A program made the translations under genes and the position numbers. A stretch of DNA of 5,255 bases from Nitrosopumilaceae archaeon (GTDB lineage: Archaea > Thermoproteota > Nitrososphaeria > Nitrososphaerales > Nitrosopumilaceae): assembly GCA_021296165.1 (NCBI GenBank), contig JAGWAW010000112.1, positions 1 through 5,255 of the forward strand. The letters run 5' to 3'. The notes below the pieces were generated by a model. It saw only the letters and a program-made list of their open reading frames with translations, ran no database searches and was not told the DNA's origin. Positions 1 to 5,146 of this stretch are shown piece after piece (within the stretch, counting starts at the first letter, position 1; each line of letters opens with the position of its first letter).

Positions 1-119
1 TGCCTTTCGGTCCCTAGCGGGCCTTGGCAGCGGGTGTGGGTTCATGATCATATTGTCGCAGATTTTTGGACAAGGCCGCCTGCGATTCTCAGGGGGCAAG
101 ACCCAGAAGATTCATACAG

Positions 120-128
120 TTTTAAATA
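120..128 (+). promoter_or_regulatory. TATA box for the small HTH gene
   Basis: The stretch TTTTAAATA is centred about 27 bp before the ATG at 151. That is the usual archaeal distance from TATA box to transcription start, so the mRNA should begin at or next to the start codon. An out-of-frame ATG at 146 hits TGA after two codons and is unlikely to be used. Confidence 0.7.
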
Positions 129-150
129 GTCCGCCGCGGCCACACATGGC

Positions 151-381
151 ATGAGCAATCCGCAGAGCCGTGATGTCAAGGAGGCCATAATGAGGTGCAT
201 CAGCGAGGAGGGGATGACCGACAAGCAGCAGATATACTCGCGTGTGGTGAAGGAGCTGGGCGTTCCCCGGCCGACGGTGCGCCGGGTGGCCGGAGCCTTG
301 CGGAACGAGCTGGCCGCCGAGATTACCGAACTGGATGAGAAGCTCCGCCGCTCCAAGGAGCAGCTGGAAGGAATCAGCTGA
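151..381 (+). CDS. Small winged-helix-like DNA-binding protein (hypothetical)
   Basis: This encodes a 76-residue soluble protein. Residues about 8-20 form a first helix. Residues 24-54 read as a helix-turn-helix: DKQQIY, then VVKELGV, then the recognition-like helix PRPTVRRVAGALRNEL. The tail (55-76, ITELDEKLRRSKEQL) is charged and heptad-like, suggesting a short coiled coil for dimerisation. The pattern recalls small conserved thaumarchaeal winged-helix proteins, but I cannot name a family or a target. The start follows a strong TATA box at leaderless spacing and no Shine-Dalgarno is present. It appears to be a single-gene unit, since the next gene has its own promoter 240 bp downstream. A regulator or a small chromatin-type protein are both possible. 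Coding is well supported by the promoter and protein character; the function is inference. Confidence 0.8.
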   Translation: MSNPQSRDVKEAIMRCISEEGMTDKQQIYSRVVKELGVPRPTVRRVAGALRNELAAEITELDEKLRRSKEQLEGIS

Positions 382-614
382 CGGCAGGGCGCGGAGAGTG
401 CGGCTGCCCTCTCGGCGATCCGAGACGCGCGCGTTTGGGTTGGCACGATTACCCGTCGACTTATCGGTATGATTCGCGCAGTTTGAGGCTCCATGCGGCA
501 ATATGGTGGCCGGCATGACCTGCAAAAACCGTCCAGATCAGACTGCAGAGCCATTCTTGAGAATTTTCTGGAACCGCGCCGGGCCTAAATGCGACGCCAA
601 TTCGGCCATTACTG
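382..614. other. Intergenic stretch, no supported gene
   Basis: No reading frame here has both a promoter and protein-like composition. Frames that cross it on either strand are rich in Arg, Ser and Cys and run into real genes in other frames. Short inverted repeats lie just after the upstream stop (GGCAG 383-387 with CTGCC 404-408; GAGAG 394-398 with CTCTC 409-413). They cannot all form together comfortably and no T-tract follows, so I do not call a terminator. Confidence 0.5.
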
Positions 615-622
615 TTATAAAT
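615..622 (+). promoter_or_regulatory. TATA box for the membrane/coiled-coil gene
   Basis: TTATAAAT is centred about 26.5 bp before the ATG at 645. This favours ATG 645 over the adjacent in-frame GTG at 642 and predicts a leaderless transcript. Confidence 0.7.
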
Positions 623-644
623 CGCCGTCTGGGGTGCCATAGTG

Positions 645-1121
645 ATGGGGTACCTCAAGAACCACTTGGCGACCCTAGTGATGGGTGTCTTTGCGGCCGT
701 GCTCACCGGCCTGTGGCCGTACTTTAACGACTTTGCGCCCGTTCTGGACTTTGTGTTTCTGATGGCGGTGCCCATATCATGGTTTCTGGTGGTGATACTG
801 TGGCTGGCCCAAGTGAGCACCAACTACATGCACCCCTCGGGCAGCTCCCACGACCATCCTCACGAGCCCAATCCCGCGCTAGTCCACTTGGTCGGGGTTG
901 GGACCGGCCAGGAAGGTACGCCCCCCGGCAACTCCGAGGAGGTCTTGGCGGCGCGCGCCCAGCTGAGCAGGGAGCTGGAGGATCTCAGGCAGAGCGTAAA
1001 GCTGAAGGACGGCGAGATAGACGGCCTCAAGAGGCAGATAGCGGCCTTGGAGACGCAGGTCCAGATAGAGTCCCTCCGGACGGAGCTGGCCAACCTGAGG
1101 AGCGCCGCCTCAAGCGACTAG
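645..1121 (+). CDS. Small membrane protein with two TM segments and a coiled-coil tail
   Basis: The product is 158 residues and I do not recognise the family. Two hydrophobic segments (about residues 8-27 and 31-55) are joined by a very short turn with NDF, forming a membrane hairpin. A Pro/His/Gly-rich linker follows (63-96) with His at 63, 69, 71 and 73 among Asp and Glu. The tail (about 97-152) is highly charged with repeating Leu/Ile spacing (LSRELEDLRQSV, IDGLKRQIAALETQV), a convincing parallel coiled coil. The hairpin plus soluble coiled coil suggests a membrane-anchored oligomer or scaffold with N- and C-termini on the same side. Start choice rests on the TATA spacing. The 10-mer TAGTGATGGG occurs at the start (640-649) and again at 676-685 in the same frame; starting at the second ATG would cut into the first TM segment. 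The gene converges on the flavin reductase downstream. Confidence 0.75.
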   Translation: MGYLKNHLATLVMGVFAAVLTGLWPYFNDFAPVLDFVFLMAVPISWFLVVILWLAQVSTNYMHPSGSSHDHPHEPNPALVHLVGVGTGQEGTPPGNSEEVLAARAQLSRELEDLRQSVKLKDGEIDGLKRQIAALETQVQIESLRTELANLRSAASSD

Positions 1122-1215
1122 TGGCAGCACCCTTCGCCGTGGTTTGACTTGCATCGGGGGCAGCTGACCGCCCCACCGAAGTGGCACCTGCAGTCGCACT
1201 CGGCGGGGGTCTCCC

Positions 1216-1740
1216 TCATCCCCTCAGCCTTCTTGCCATCTGCAGGGTGTCGTCGGCCATCTCCCGCAGCCTCTCGGCCGCCTGCTCGCCGGGGGCCTGG
1301 CCCTCAACATCATCCACGGTCATGTATACGGCCTTGGGGTTGGCTATCACCCTGAAGTAGGAGAGTAGCTGCGTGAGGAGGGTCTGGACATCCGTAAAGC
1401 CGATGTTTCCGGCAGCCAGTATGGTCATGCCCGCCACCTTTCCGGCGGTGGCCTTGTAGTTGATGTACTCGAAGAGGTTCTTGAGCGCCCCGCTGAAGAA
1501 GGAGTTGTAGATGGGCGTGCCCACCAGCCACACGTCCGCCTCGGTGATCAGCCGGGCGGCCTCGGTGGTGGCGTCGCCGTACTCTATGCCGTATCCGCGG
1601 TAGCACTCTATGTCGCCGTCGGCCAGGTTGATGAAGGAGGTGTCCGGCTCTTGGCCCCTGACGTAGTCGTACACGTACCTCATGGGTATCTGGGTAAGGC
1701 CGTCCTTTCTGGGGCTTCCAGATATCACGACGACCTTCAT
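1216..1740 (-). CDS. NADPH-dependent FMN reductase-family flavoprotein
   Basis: This 174-residue protein has a flavodoxin-like fold and should bind FMN and pass electrons from NAD(P)H to flavin or a small substrate in the cytoplasm. It opens with the beta strand MKVVVIS and the phosphate-binding loop SGSPRKDG (7-14). GTPIYNSFFSGALKNLFEYI (74-93) matches the family's P-x-Y-N...G-x-LKN flavin-contact region, and GKVAGMTILAAGNIG (100-114) matches the GK...G.G strand-loop. Length is normal for PF03358-type reductases. The frame stays open 61 codons upstream, but that extension is Arg/Pro-rich and unlike the family, so ATG 1740 is chosen; it lies about 26 bp after a TATA box. The protein has Cys46 but no Cys cluster for an Fe-S centre. 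The specific substrate (free flavin, quinone, nitro compound, metal oxyanion) cannot be told from sequence. It is monocistronic and divergent from the nuclease gene. Confidence 0.9.
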   Translation of the reverse strand: MKVVVISGSPRKDGLTQIPMRYVYDYVRGQEPDTSFINLADGDIECYRGYGIEYGDATTEAARLITEADVWLVGTPIYNSFFSGALKNLFEYINYKATAGKVAGMTILAAGNIGFTDVQTLLTQLLSYFRVIANPKAVYMTVDDVEGQAPGEQAAERLREMADDTLQMARRLRG

Positions 1741-1763
1741 GGATCCGCGGCCGCCCCTCCTGC

Positions 1764-1769
1764 TTATTT
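1764..1769 (-). promoter_or_regulatory. TATA-like box for the FMN reductase gene
   Basis: Read on the minus strand, AAATAA is centred about 26.5 bp upstream of the ATG at 1740 in otherwise GC-rich sequence. The spacing again predicts a leaderless mRNA. Confidence 0.6.
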
Positions 1770-1949
1770 GTGTTGGCAGCGGCCGGGGCTGTGCGTGCCG
1801 GCGAATGTATCGGAACGAGGGATGTTGCGGTCCCTTCGGAGAGCGTGCGGCGGCCCCTGGACGGGGGTGCATCGTGCAGTAGATATGGCTCAGGCTGCCG
1901 GGCGGCGCGGCCCCCAGCCGCAAATACCATACCGAAAACCCGACAAATC

Positions 1950-1954
1950 TTTAT
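1950..1954 (+). promoter_or_regulatory. TATA-like box for the RecB-like nuclease gene
   Basis: TTTAT, within AAATCTTTATGG, is centred about 26 bp before an in-frame GTG at 1978 and 47 bp before the first in-frame ATG at 1999. The spacing therefore supports GTG 1978 as a leaderless start. Confidence 0.5.
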
Positions 1955-1977
1955 GGGCGCCGCGCCCCTCCGATGTT

Positions 1978-3537
1978 GTGGCCGCAGTCGACCCGCCAAT
2001 GGGCGCCGACTCCATCCTGGAGCGCTGCACCGGGCCGGGATCCCCGTACCGTATATCCGGCTCGGACGTGTCGCTGTTCTTGGAGTCGCCGTTCTCGCTG
2101 TACTGCAAGCACTTTGCGGACCGCTCCGAGAGGGACCCTCCCGACGCCTCCCAGGATCTCTTTGCCGAGCACGGGCACAGCCACGAGGTCCGGATCATGC
2201 GGGATCTCTACCCGAGCGAGGCGCCCACCGAAGAGAGTGCCCAGTCACCCCCGCGTAGGGAGGGGCGTCCCCCGCGCCGGAGGGGGCGCAGGAGCAGGCC
2301 GTGGGTCAGCCCCCGGGAGCACGCCGCCCGGCTGGACAAATCCCGGGTGCGCGAGTTTGAAAAGACCCTGAACATGATGCGCCAGGGCGCCGAGACCCTT
2401 CTGGAGCCGCAACTATGCTTCTTTCCACGAGGGATGCACGGGAGCCCCGATATTCTGGAGAGGCATGACGGCGAGTCGCTCCTGGGGGGGCACTACTACG
2501 TCGTCAAGGAGATAAAGTCGTCCAGAAAGATAAGGCGCAAGCATGTGATGCAGGCGGCATTCTACAACGTGATGCTGGGCGAGATACAGGGCAGGCTGCC
2601 GGAGCGCTTCCACCTGCTCAACGCCGGGGGCGAGGACATGCCGTACGAGCATGAAAAGTACGCCGAGACCATACAGGAGGTGATATCGGGCGTGGCCCAG
2701 ATAATGGAGGGCCAGATGCCCCCGGTCTGGTACGGCCGGGGGATATTCCCGTGGAGCGAGTACTCGGACAAGGTGGCCGTACAAAAGGACGATCTCTCCC
2801 TGATATCGGGGATGGACCGGGAGTCCAAGCGGGCGCTGGAGGAGAACGGCATAGGCACGGTGGCGGCGCTGCTGGAGGCGGGAGCCGCGGCCCTGGTGGG
2901 TCTGGGCGTGCAGCCCGGCGACGCCGCCCGGTACGCGGTCCGGGCCGGGGCCATAAAGTCGGGCAACCCGGCGCAGCTGGGCCAGCCCCTGCCCGTGCCC
3001 AATGCGGACGCGGACGTCTTCCTGAGGGTGGAGGAGGCCATGAGTGGGGAGGTGTACATGATCGGGGTGCTGACCCGGTCCGGGAATGAGCGGCGCCACC
3101 ACACGTTCGTCTCGGAGGGCCCCGACGGCGAGGCGCGCATCCTGGGGGAGTTTCTGGACGTGGTCGGCGGCCTGGGCCGGTGCGCCACATACTACTGGGG
3201 ATCCGGGGAGGCGGTCATCTCCCGGCTGGCCGGGAAGCACCGGGATGGCGCACTGCCGGAGATGAGCATGACCGATCTACAGCAGCTGGCGGCGCAGGTG
3301 GTGGCCTTTCCCACGTACCGGGACAAGCTCAAGATGGTCGCCGAGTGGATGGGGTTTGGGTGGAGGGACCCCGACGCCGACTGGGGGCGGGCGGTCACGG
3401 CGTACCGCAAGTATGCCCGGGACCCCGCCCGGCGGGACTGCCTGGAATACATAGTGGAGTACACCGAGGACAACTGCTCGGCCGTGGAACGGGTGTGGGA
3501 CTGGCTGCTGGAGCGAAACCGCATAGTGCGGGAATGA
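1978..3537 (+). CDS. TM0106-family RecB-like nuclease with C-terminal RNase H-like domain
   Basis: This is a 519-residue predicted cytoplasmic nuclease. The N-terminal PD-(D/E)XK domain (about 25-205) starts with ISGSDVSLFLESP and has the family GHSHE motif (Glu70). The catalytic set follows: Asp158 in GSPDIL, Glu178-x-Lys180 in KEIKSSRK, and Gln192/Tyr196 in QAAFY, as in Cas4/RecB-type nucleases. A helix-hairpin-helix-like segment lies at about 272-326 (ISGMDRESKRALEENGIGT). The C-terminal part (345-519) resembles the RNase H-like/YprB-type domain of TM0106 proteins: VFLRVEE (347-353), YYWGSGE (405-411) and YTEDNC (495-500). The family normally has D-x-E and Y-x-x-x-D there; here Arg350 and Asn499 sit at the expected Asp positions. 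An Arg/Pro-rich stretch (91-109) lies inside the nuclease domain. The four Cys pattern of Cas4 Fe-S nucleases is not evident. GTG 1978 is chosen on TATA spacing; ATG 1999 would remove seven residues. The frame's longer upstream extension overlaps the divergent reductase and is rejected. The cellular role is unknown; DNA repair or processing is likely. Confidence 0.85.
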   Translation: MAAVDPPMGADSILERCTGPGSPYRISGSDVSLFLESPFSLYCKHFADRSERDPPDASQDLFAEHGHSHEVRIMRDLYPSEAPTEESAQSPPRREGRPPRRRGRRSRPWVSPREHAARLDKSRVREFEKTLNMMRQGAETLLEPQLCFFPRGMHGSPDILERHDGESLLGGHYYVVKEIKSSRKIRRKHVMQAAFYNVMLGEIQGRLPERFHLLNAGGEDMPYEHEKYAETIQEVISGVAQIMEGQMPPVWYGRGIFPWSEYSDKVAVQKDDLSLISGMDRESKRALEENGIGTVAALLEAGAAALVGLGVQPGDAARYAVRAGAIKSGNPAQLGQPLPVPNADADVFLRVEEAMSGEVYMIGVLTRSGNERRHHTFVSEGPDGEARILGEFLDVVGGLGRCATYYWGSGEAVISRLAGKHRDGALPEMSMTDLQQLAAQVVAFPTYRDKLKMVAEWMGFGWRDPDADWGRAVTAYRKYARDPARRDCLEYIVEYTEDNCSAVERVWDWLLERNRIVRE

Positions 3538-3541
3538 AAAA
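3537..3541 (-). terminator. T5 tract after tRNA-Arg
   Basis: On the minus strand TTTTT begins two bases after the tRNA-Arg discriminator base. Short T-runs directly after a gene are the usual archaeal intrinsic termination signal. The tract overlaps the last base of the nuclease stop codon on the other strand. Confidence 0.55.
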
Positions 3542-3542
3542 G

Positions 3543-3633
3543 CGGGCTTGGAGGGCTTCGATCCCACGACCTGTAACTTAGGAGGCTACCGCGCTATCCA
3601 TGTTCCGCGTCAACGACTCTGCGCCACAAGCCC
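3543..3633 (-). tRNA. tRNA-Arg(CCU) with an expanded D-loop (probable intron)
   Basis: The 91-nt cloverleaf decodes AGG. Acceptor GGGCTTG pairs fully with CAAGCCC, with discriminator G and no encoded CCA. The D-stem is GCGC/GCGC. The anticodon stem GTAGC/GTTAC has one G-U pair and loop CTCCTAA, giving anticodon CCT. The variable loop is AGGTC. Two things are odd. The D-loop is 26 nt, some 16-19 nt too long, and is best explained by a non-canonical intron. The T-arm (GTGGG, loop ATCGAAG, CCCTC) has a T-T mismatch and A54 in place of T54. The gene is tail to tail with the nuclease, five bases apart, and lies 30 bp downstream of bluB on the same strand, with its own TATA box between. AGG codons occur in the neighbouring genes, so a working tRNA is expected. 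A decaying copy is the alternative. Confidence 0.8.
3600..3618 (-). other. Candidate D-loop intron of tRNA-Arg (BHB-like)
   Basis: These 19 nt (tRNA positions 16-34, AGTCGTTGACGCGGAACAT) lie between A14-G15 and the GGATA end of the D-loop. They can fold as bulge AGA, helix GTC/GAT (one G-T pair), inner helix GTT/AAC closing a 7-nt loop, and bulge ATG, next to the D-stem. Cleavage at AG|A and AT|G would leave a 7-nt D-loop, AGGGATA. The central helix is 3 bp where a strict bulge-helix-bulge has 4, so the exact ends are uncertain by a few bases. Confidence 0.5.
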
Positions 3634-3652
3634 AGCGGGATGCGGGGCCATG

Positions 3653-3660
3653 ATAATTTA
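3653..3660 (-). promoter_or_regulatory. TATA box for tRNA-Arg
   Basis: On the minus strand TAAATTAT is centred about 23 bp before the first tRNA nucleotide. It lies in the 30-bp gap after the bluB stop, so the tRNA can be transcribed independently of bluB, although read-through from bluB is also possible. Confidence 0.6.
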
Positions 3661-3663
3661 AGG

Positions 3664-4359
3664 CTAATCAGCCCCGTCCAGCGCCCCGCGGAGCGGCTCC
3701 CAGGCAGCTCCCGGCTCCCCCTCCCACCTCTCGAAGGCCACCACGCTGCTCAGCTTGGTTCTGGGCAGCCAGCCGGCCGCCTCCAGGTCCGGCTTGGGGG
3801 CGAACTCCTCCACGTACCCTACGCACAGGTACGCCACCGGCTCCACGTGCGGCGGCAGGCGCAGGCACTCCCGGATGGTGTCGTTGGAGAGTATGCTGAC
3901 CCACCCCACCCCGACCCCCTCGGAGCGGGCGGCCAGCCACAGGTTCTGCACGGCGCAGCAGACGCTGTACACTCCGGTCTGGGGAATGCTGGTCCTTCCT
4001 ATGACGAAGGGCCCGAACCTGGTGGGGTCGTACGTGACGCAGACGTTTACGAACGACTCCATTATGCCCTCCAGCTTGAGGGAGTCGTACGCGGAGCGGC
4101 GCTCCCCCTCCAGCATCGCCGAGGAGCGCTCCCTCTCGGCGTCGAACGACTCCCTTATGCGGCGGCGGGTGGCGCGGTCCCGCACCAGGATGAAGTTCCA
4201 CGGCTGCGAGAAGCCCACCGAGGGGGCGCGGTGCGCCGCGTGCAGTATTCGGGCCAGCACGGTGTCGGGGACCGGCTCGGGGGTGAAGCGGGCCCGGACG
4301 TCGCGGCGTGTGTGTATGGCCTTGTACAGGCCGTTGCGCTCCTCGTCGGTAAAGTCCAC
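3664..4359 (-). CDS. bluB: 5,6-dimethylbenzimidazole synthase BluB
   Basis: BluB is a nitroreductase-fold enzyme that uses O2 to break down reduced FMN into 5,6-dimethylbenzimidazole, the lower ligand of cobalamin (vitamin B12). The 231-residue product matches the family along its whole length: RRDVR (18-22), AAHRAPSVGFSQPW (41-54), LKLEGI (94-99), GRT (121-123), VQNLWLAARSEGVGVGWVSI (137-156) and VAYLCVGYV near the end. Asp20 and Ser155 match the residues known to be important in Sinorhizobium meliloti BluB (Asp32 and Ser167), with the same 12-residue offset. The FMN-binding and catalytic parts therefore look intact. The start is GTG; an AT-rich promoter centred about 27 bp upstream supports it and predicts a leaderless mRNA. 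It stands alone here, with no other cobalamin genes in view. It is not a generic nitroreductase, because the BluB-specific RRDVR and GFSQPW segments are present. Confidence 0.95.
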   Translation of the reverse strand: MDFTDEERNGLYKAIHTRRDVRARFTPEPVPDTVLARILHAAHRAPSVGFSQPWNFILVRDRATRRRIRESFDAERERSSAMLEGERRSAYDSLKLEGIMESFVNVCVTYDPTRFGPFVIGRTSIPQTGVYSVCCAVQNLWLAARSEGVGVGWVSILSNDTIRECLRLPPHVEPVAYLCVGYVEEFAPKPDLEAAGWLPRTKLSSVVAFERWEGEPGAAWEPLRGALDGAD

Positions 4360-4383
4360 GCGCCTCGGGCGGCCGCCCGCCCG

Positions 4384-4397
4384 TTAAAAATTTAATA
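4384..4397. promoter_or_regulatory. Shared divergent promoter block for bluB and tRNA-Val
   Basis: A single AT-rich block, TTAAAAATTTAATA, lies between two GC-rich flanks. The left half (4384-4390), read on the minus strand, sits about 27 bp before the bluB GTG. The right half (about 4391-4396), read on the plus strand, sits about 28 bp before the first tRNA-Val nucleotide. The two core promoters therefore abut or overlap within about 14 bp. Confidence 0.6.
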
Positions 4398-4420
4398 CGA
4401 GTGTCATGAAGGCATCAACC

Positions 4421-4497
4421 GGGCCGGTCGTCTAGCCGGTTAGGATACCGCCTCGACACGGCGGTGGTCGTGAGTTCGAATCTCATCCGGCCCACCA
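4421..4497 (+). tRNA. tRNA-Val(GAC) with encoded CCA and C33
   Basis: A 77-nt intron-free cloverleaf. Acceptor GGGCCGG/CCGGCCC is followed by discriminator A and a genome-encoded CCA. The D-arm is GTCT/GGAT with two G-T pairs. The anticodon stem CCGCC/GGCGG is perfect, with loop TCGACAC; the anticodon GAC (4455-4457) reads the valine codons GUC and GUU. The T-arm GTGAG TTCGAAT CTCAT is standard. The oddity is C at position 33 (base 4454), where nearly all elongator tRNAs have U. The 3' end lies two bases from the stop codon of the convergent LEA-like gene. An AT-rich promoter lies about 28 bp upstream. Confidence 0.92.
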
Positions 4498-4499
4498 GT

Positions 4500-4997
4500 T
4501 TAGGGTATCGACGACTCAAAGTCGACCTCCACTATGGCCCAGGCCGACTCGACCATGATCATGCCCGTGGCCTCGTACTGCGCTATGCGGGAGCCGGTCA
4601 CGTCCCCGTATATGCCGGCGCCCGTGTCGTCGGATGTTATGGTCATCATGCTCTTCAGGGGGATGGCCGAGCCGCCGTAGAACGCGGCCCGCCCCGGCAT
4701 GGCTATGTCCTCGGTGGAGTACTGGCCCGACCCTATGAGGCGCCCGTCCCCGTACAGCTCGTACGTGATCAGCGGCACCGTGAAGGTCTTCTCGCTGGGG
4801 TTCTCCACCATGAAGGTGACCTCTAGGGTGGCCTTGTTCTGGATGGTGTTTACGTTCCTGACCTCCACGCTCTGCAGGCTTATCTGGGCCTGCTCCAAGT
4901 GCGGGTTGTCCAGGCTGCTGTAGAAGACCACGAAGCCCATCAGGGCCAGCATGCCGGCGATGGCCGCGTAAACGGTCATCCTGCTCTGCAGGTTCAA
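4500..4997 (-). CDS. Membrane-anchored LEA14/WHy-like protein (hypothetical)
   Basis: This 165-residue protein has one N-terminal membrane segment (about 8-28, YAAIAGMLALMGFVVFY) and a beta-rich domain after it. The domain, VEVRNVNTIQNKATLEVTF, then VENPSEKTFTVPL, then YELYGDGRLIGSG (about 44-91), has the alternating hydrophobic pattern and V-x-N-P...P-x-x-x-x-Y-x-L-Y layout of LEA_2/WHy domains. Archaeal members of this group are membrane-anchored proteins of unknown role, often linked to stress or desiccation by homology only. With Arg6 before the membrane segment, the domain probably faces outside. Start choice is uncertain. TTG 4997 lies about 27 bp after a TATA-like box and keeps the Arg; ATG 4979 gives a 159-residue form with no positive N-terminal residue; GTG 5021 is also in frame. 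The stop is two bases from the tRNA-Val 3' end. Confidence 0.8.
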   Translation of the reverse strand: MNLQSRMTVYAAIAGMLALMGFVVFYSSLDNPHLEQAQISLQSVEVRNVNTIQNKATLEVTFMVENPSEKTFTVPLITYELYGDGRLIGSGQYSTEDIAMPGRAAFYGGSAIPLKSMMTITSDDTGAGIYGDVTGSRIAQYEATGMIMVESAWAIVEVDFESSIP

Positions 4998-5020
4998 TGT
5001 ACAGGCGACGCACCGTTCCA

Positions 5021-5030
5021 CTAAAAGTGT
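5021..5030 (-). promoter_or_regulatory. TATA-like box for the LEA-like gene
   Basis: On the minus strand ACACTTTTAG has its TTTTA core centred near 5024, about 27 bp before TTG 4997 and 45 bp before ATG 4979. No better box is seen at the expected distance for the ATG or for GTG 5021. Confidence 0.4.
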
Positions 5031-5113
5031 TAACGTTGCGGGAGGGTACTGCTATCCGAGAATCATGTTGCTTAGGCGAGACTAATAACGCGCGGCAAGA
5101 CTGCTGTAAGCTG

Positions 5114-5120
5114 CATAAAT
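5114..5120 (+). promoter_or_regulatory. TATA-like box for the right-edge reading frame
   Basis: CATAAAT lies about 29 bp before the in-frame ATG at 5147 but only about 15 bp before the ATG at 5132. If it is the promoter, ATG 5147 is the likelier start. The match is weaker than the other boxes in the window. Confidence 0.35.
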
Positions 5121-5146
5121 CGCGCGAAAAGATGAAGCCAAAGCTT

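Noticed and set aside
1..129. Open plus-strand frame from the window edge to a TAG at 127-129, possibly the end of an upstream gene
   Set aside because: Another plus-strand frame is open over the same bases, the length is within chance for this GC content, and its stop overlaps the TATA box of the next gene. Not enough to call a partial gene.
383..413. Interlocking inverted repeats after the HTH gene, as a pseudoknot RNA
   Set aside because: The second stem would start with no linker after the first, which is sterically poor. Short GC stems are expected by chance.
48..554. Long minus-strand frames opposite the HTH gene
   Set aside because: They mirror the plus-strand gene, are rich in Arg, Ser and Cys with no domain pattern, and lack a promoter at the expected distance.
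461..823. Frames across the 382-644 gap on both strands (including 503-727 plus)
   Set aside because: They overlap the membrane-protein gene in other frames and have no matching promoter or protein-like composition.
1157..1174. GGGGC/GCCCC inverted repeat in the convergent gap, as a terminator
   Set aside because: The stem is only 5 bp with an 8-nt loop and no T-tract on either side.
1738..1755. Polylinker-like cluster of BamHI, SacII and NotI sites at the FMN reductase start
   Set aside because: It looks like a cloning join, but the gene's TATA box lies just beyond at the normal spacing, and such GC-rich sites arise readily by chance here.
1651..1977. Upstream extension of the nuclease reading frame
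   Set aside because: It overlaps the start of the divergent FMN reductase and its promoter, and the residues are low-complexity and unlike the nuclease family.
3640..4395. Plus-strand frames opposite bluB and minus-strand frames opposite the nuclease
   Set aside because: They are antisense shadows caused by GC-rich third positions. The real genes have full-length family matches on the other strand.
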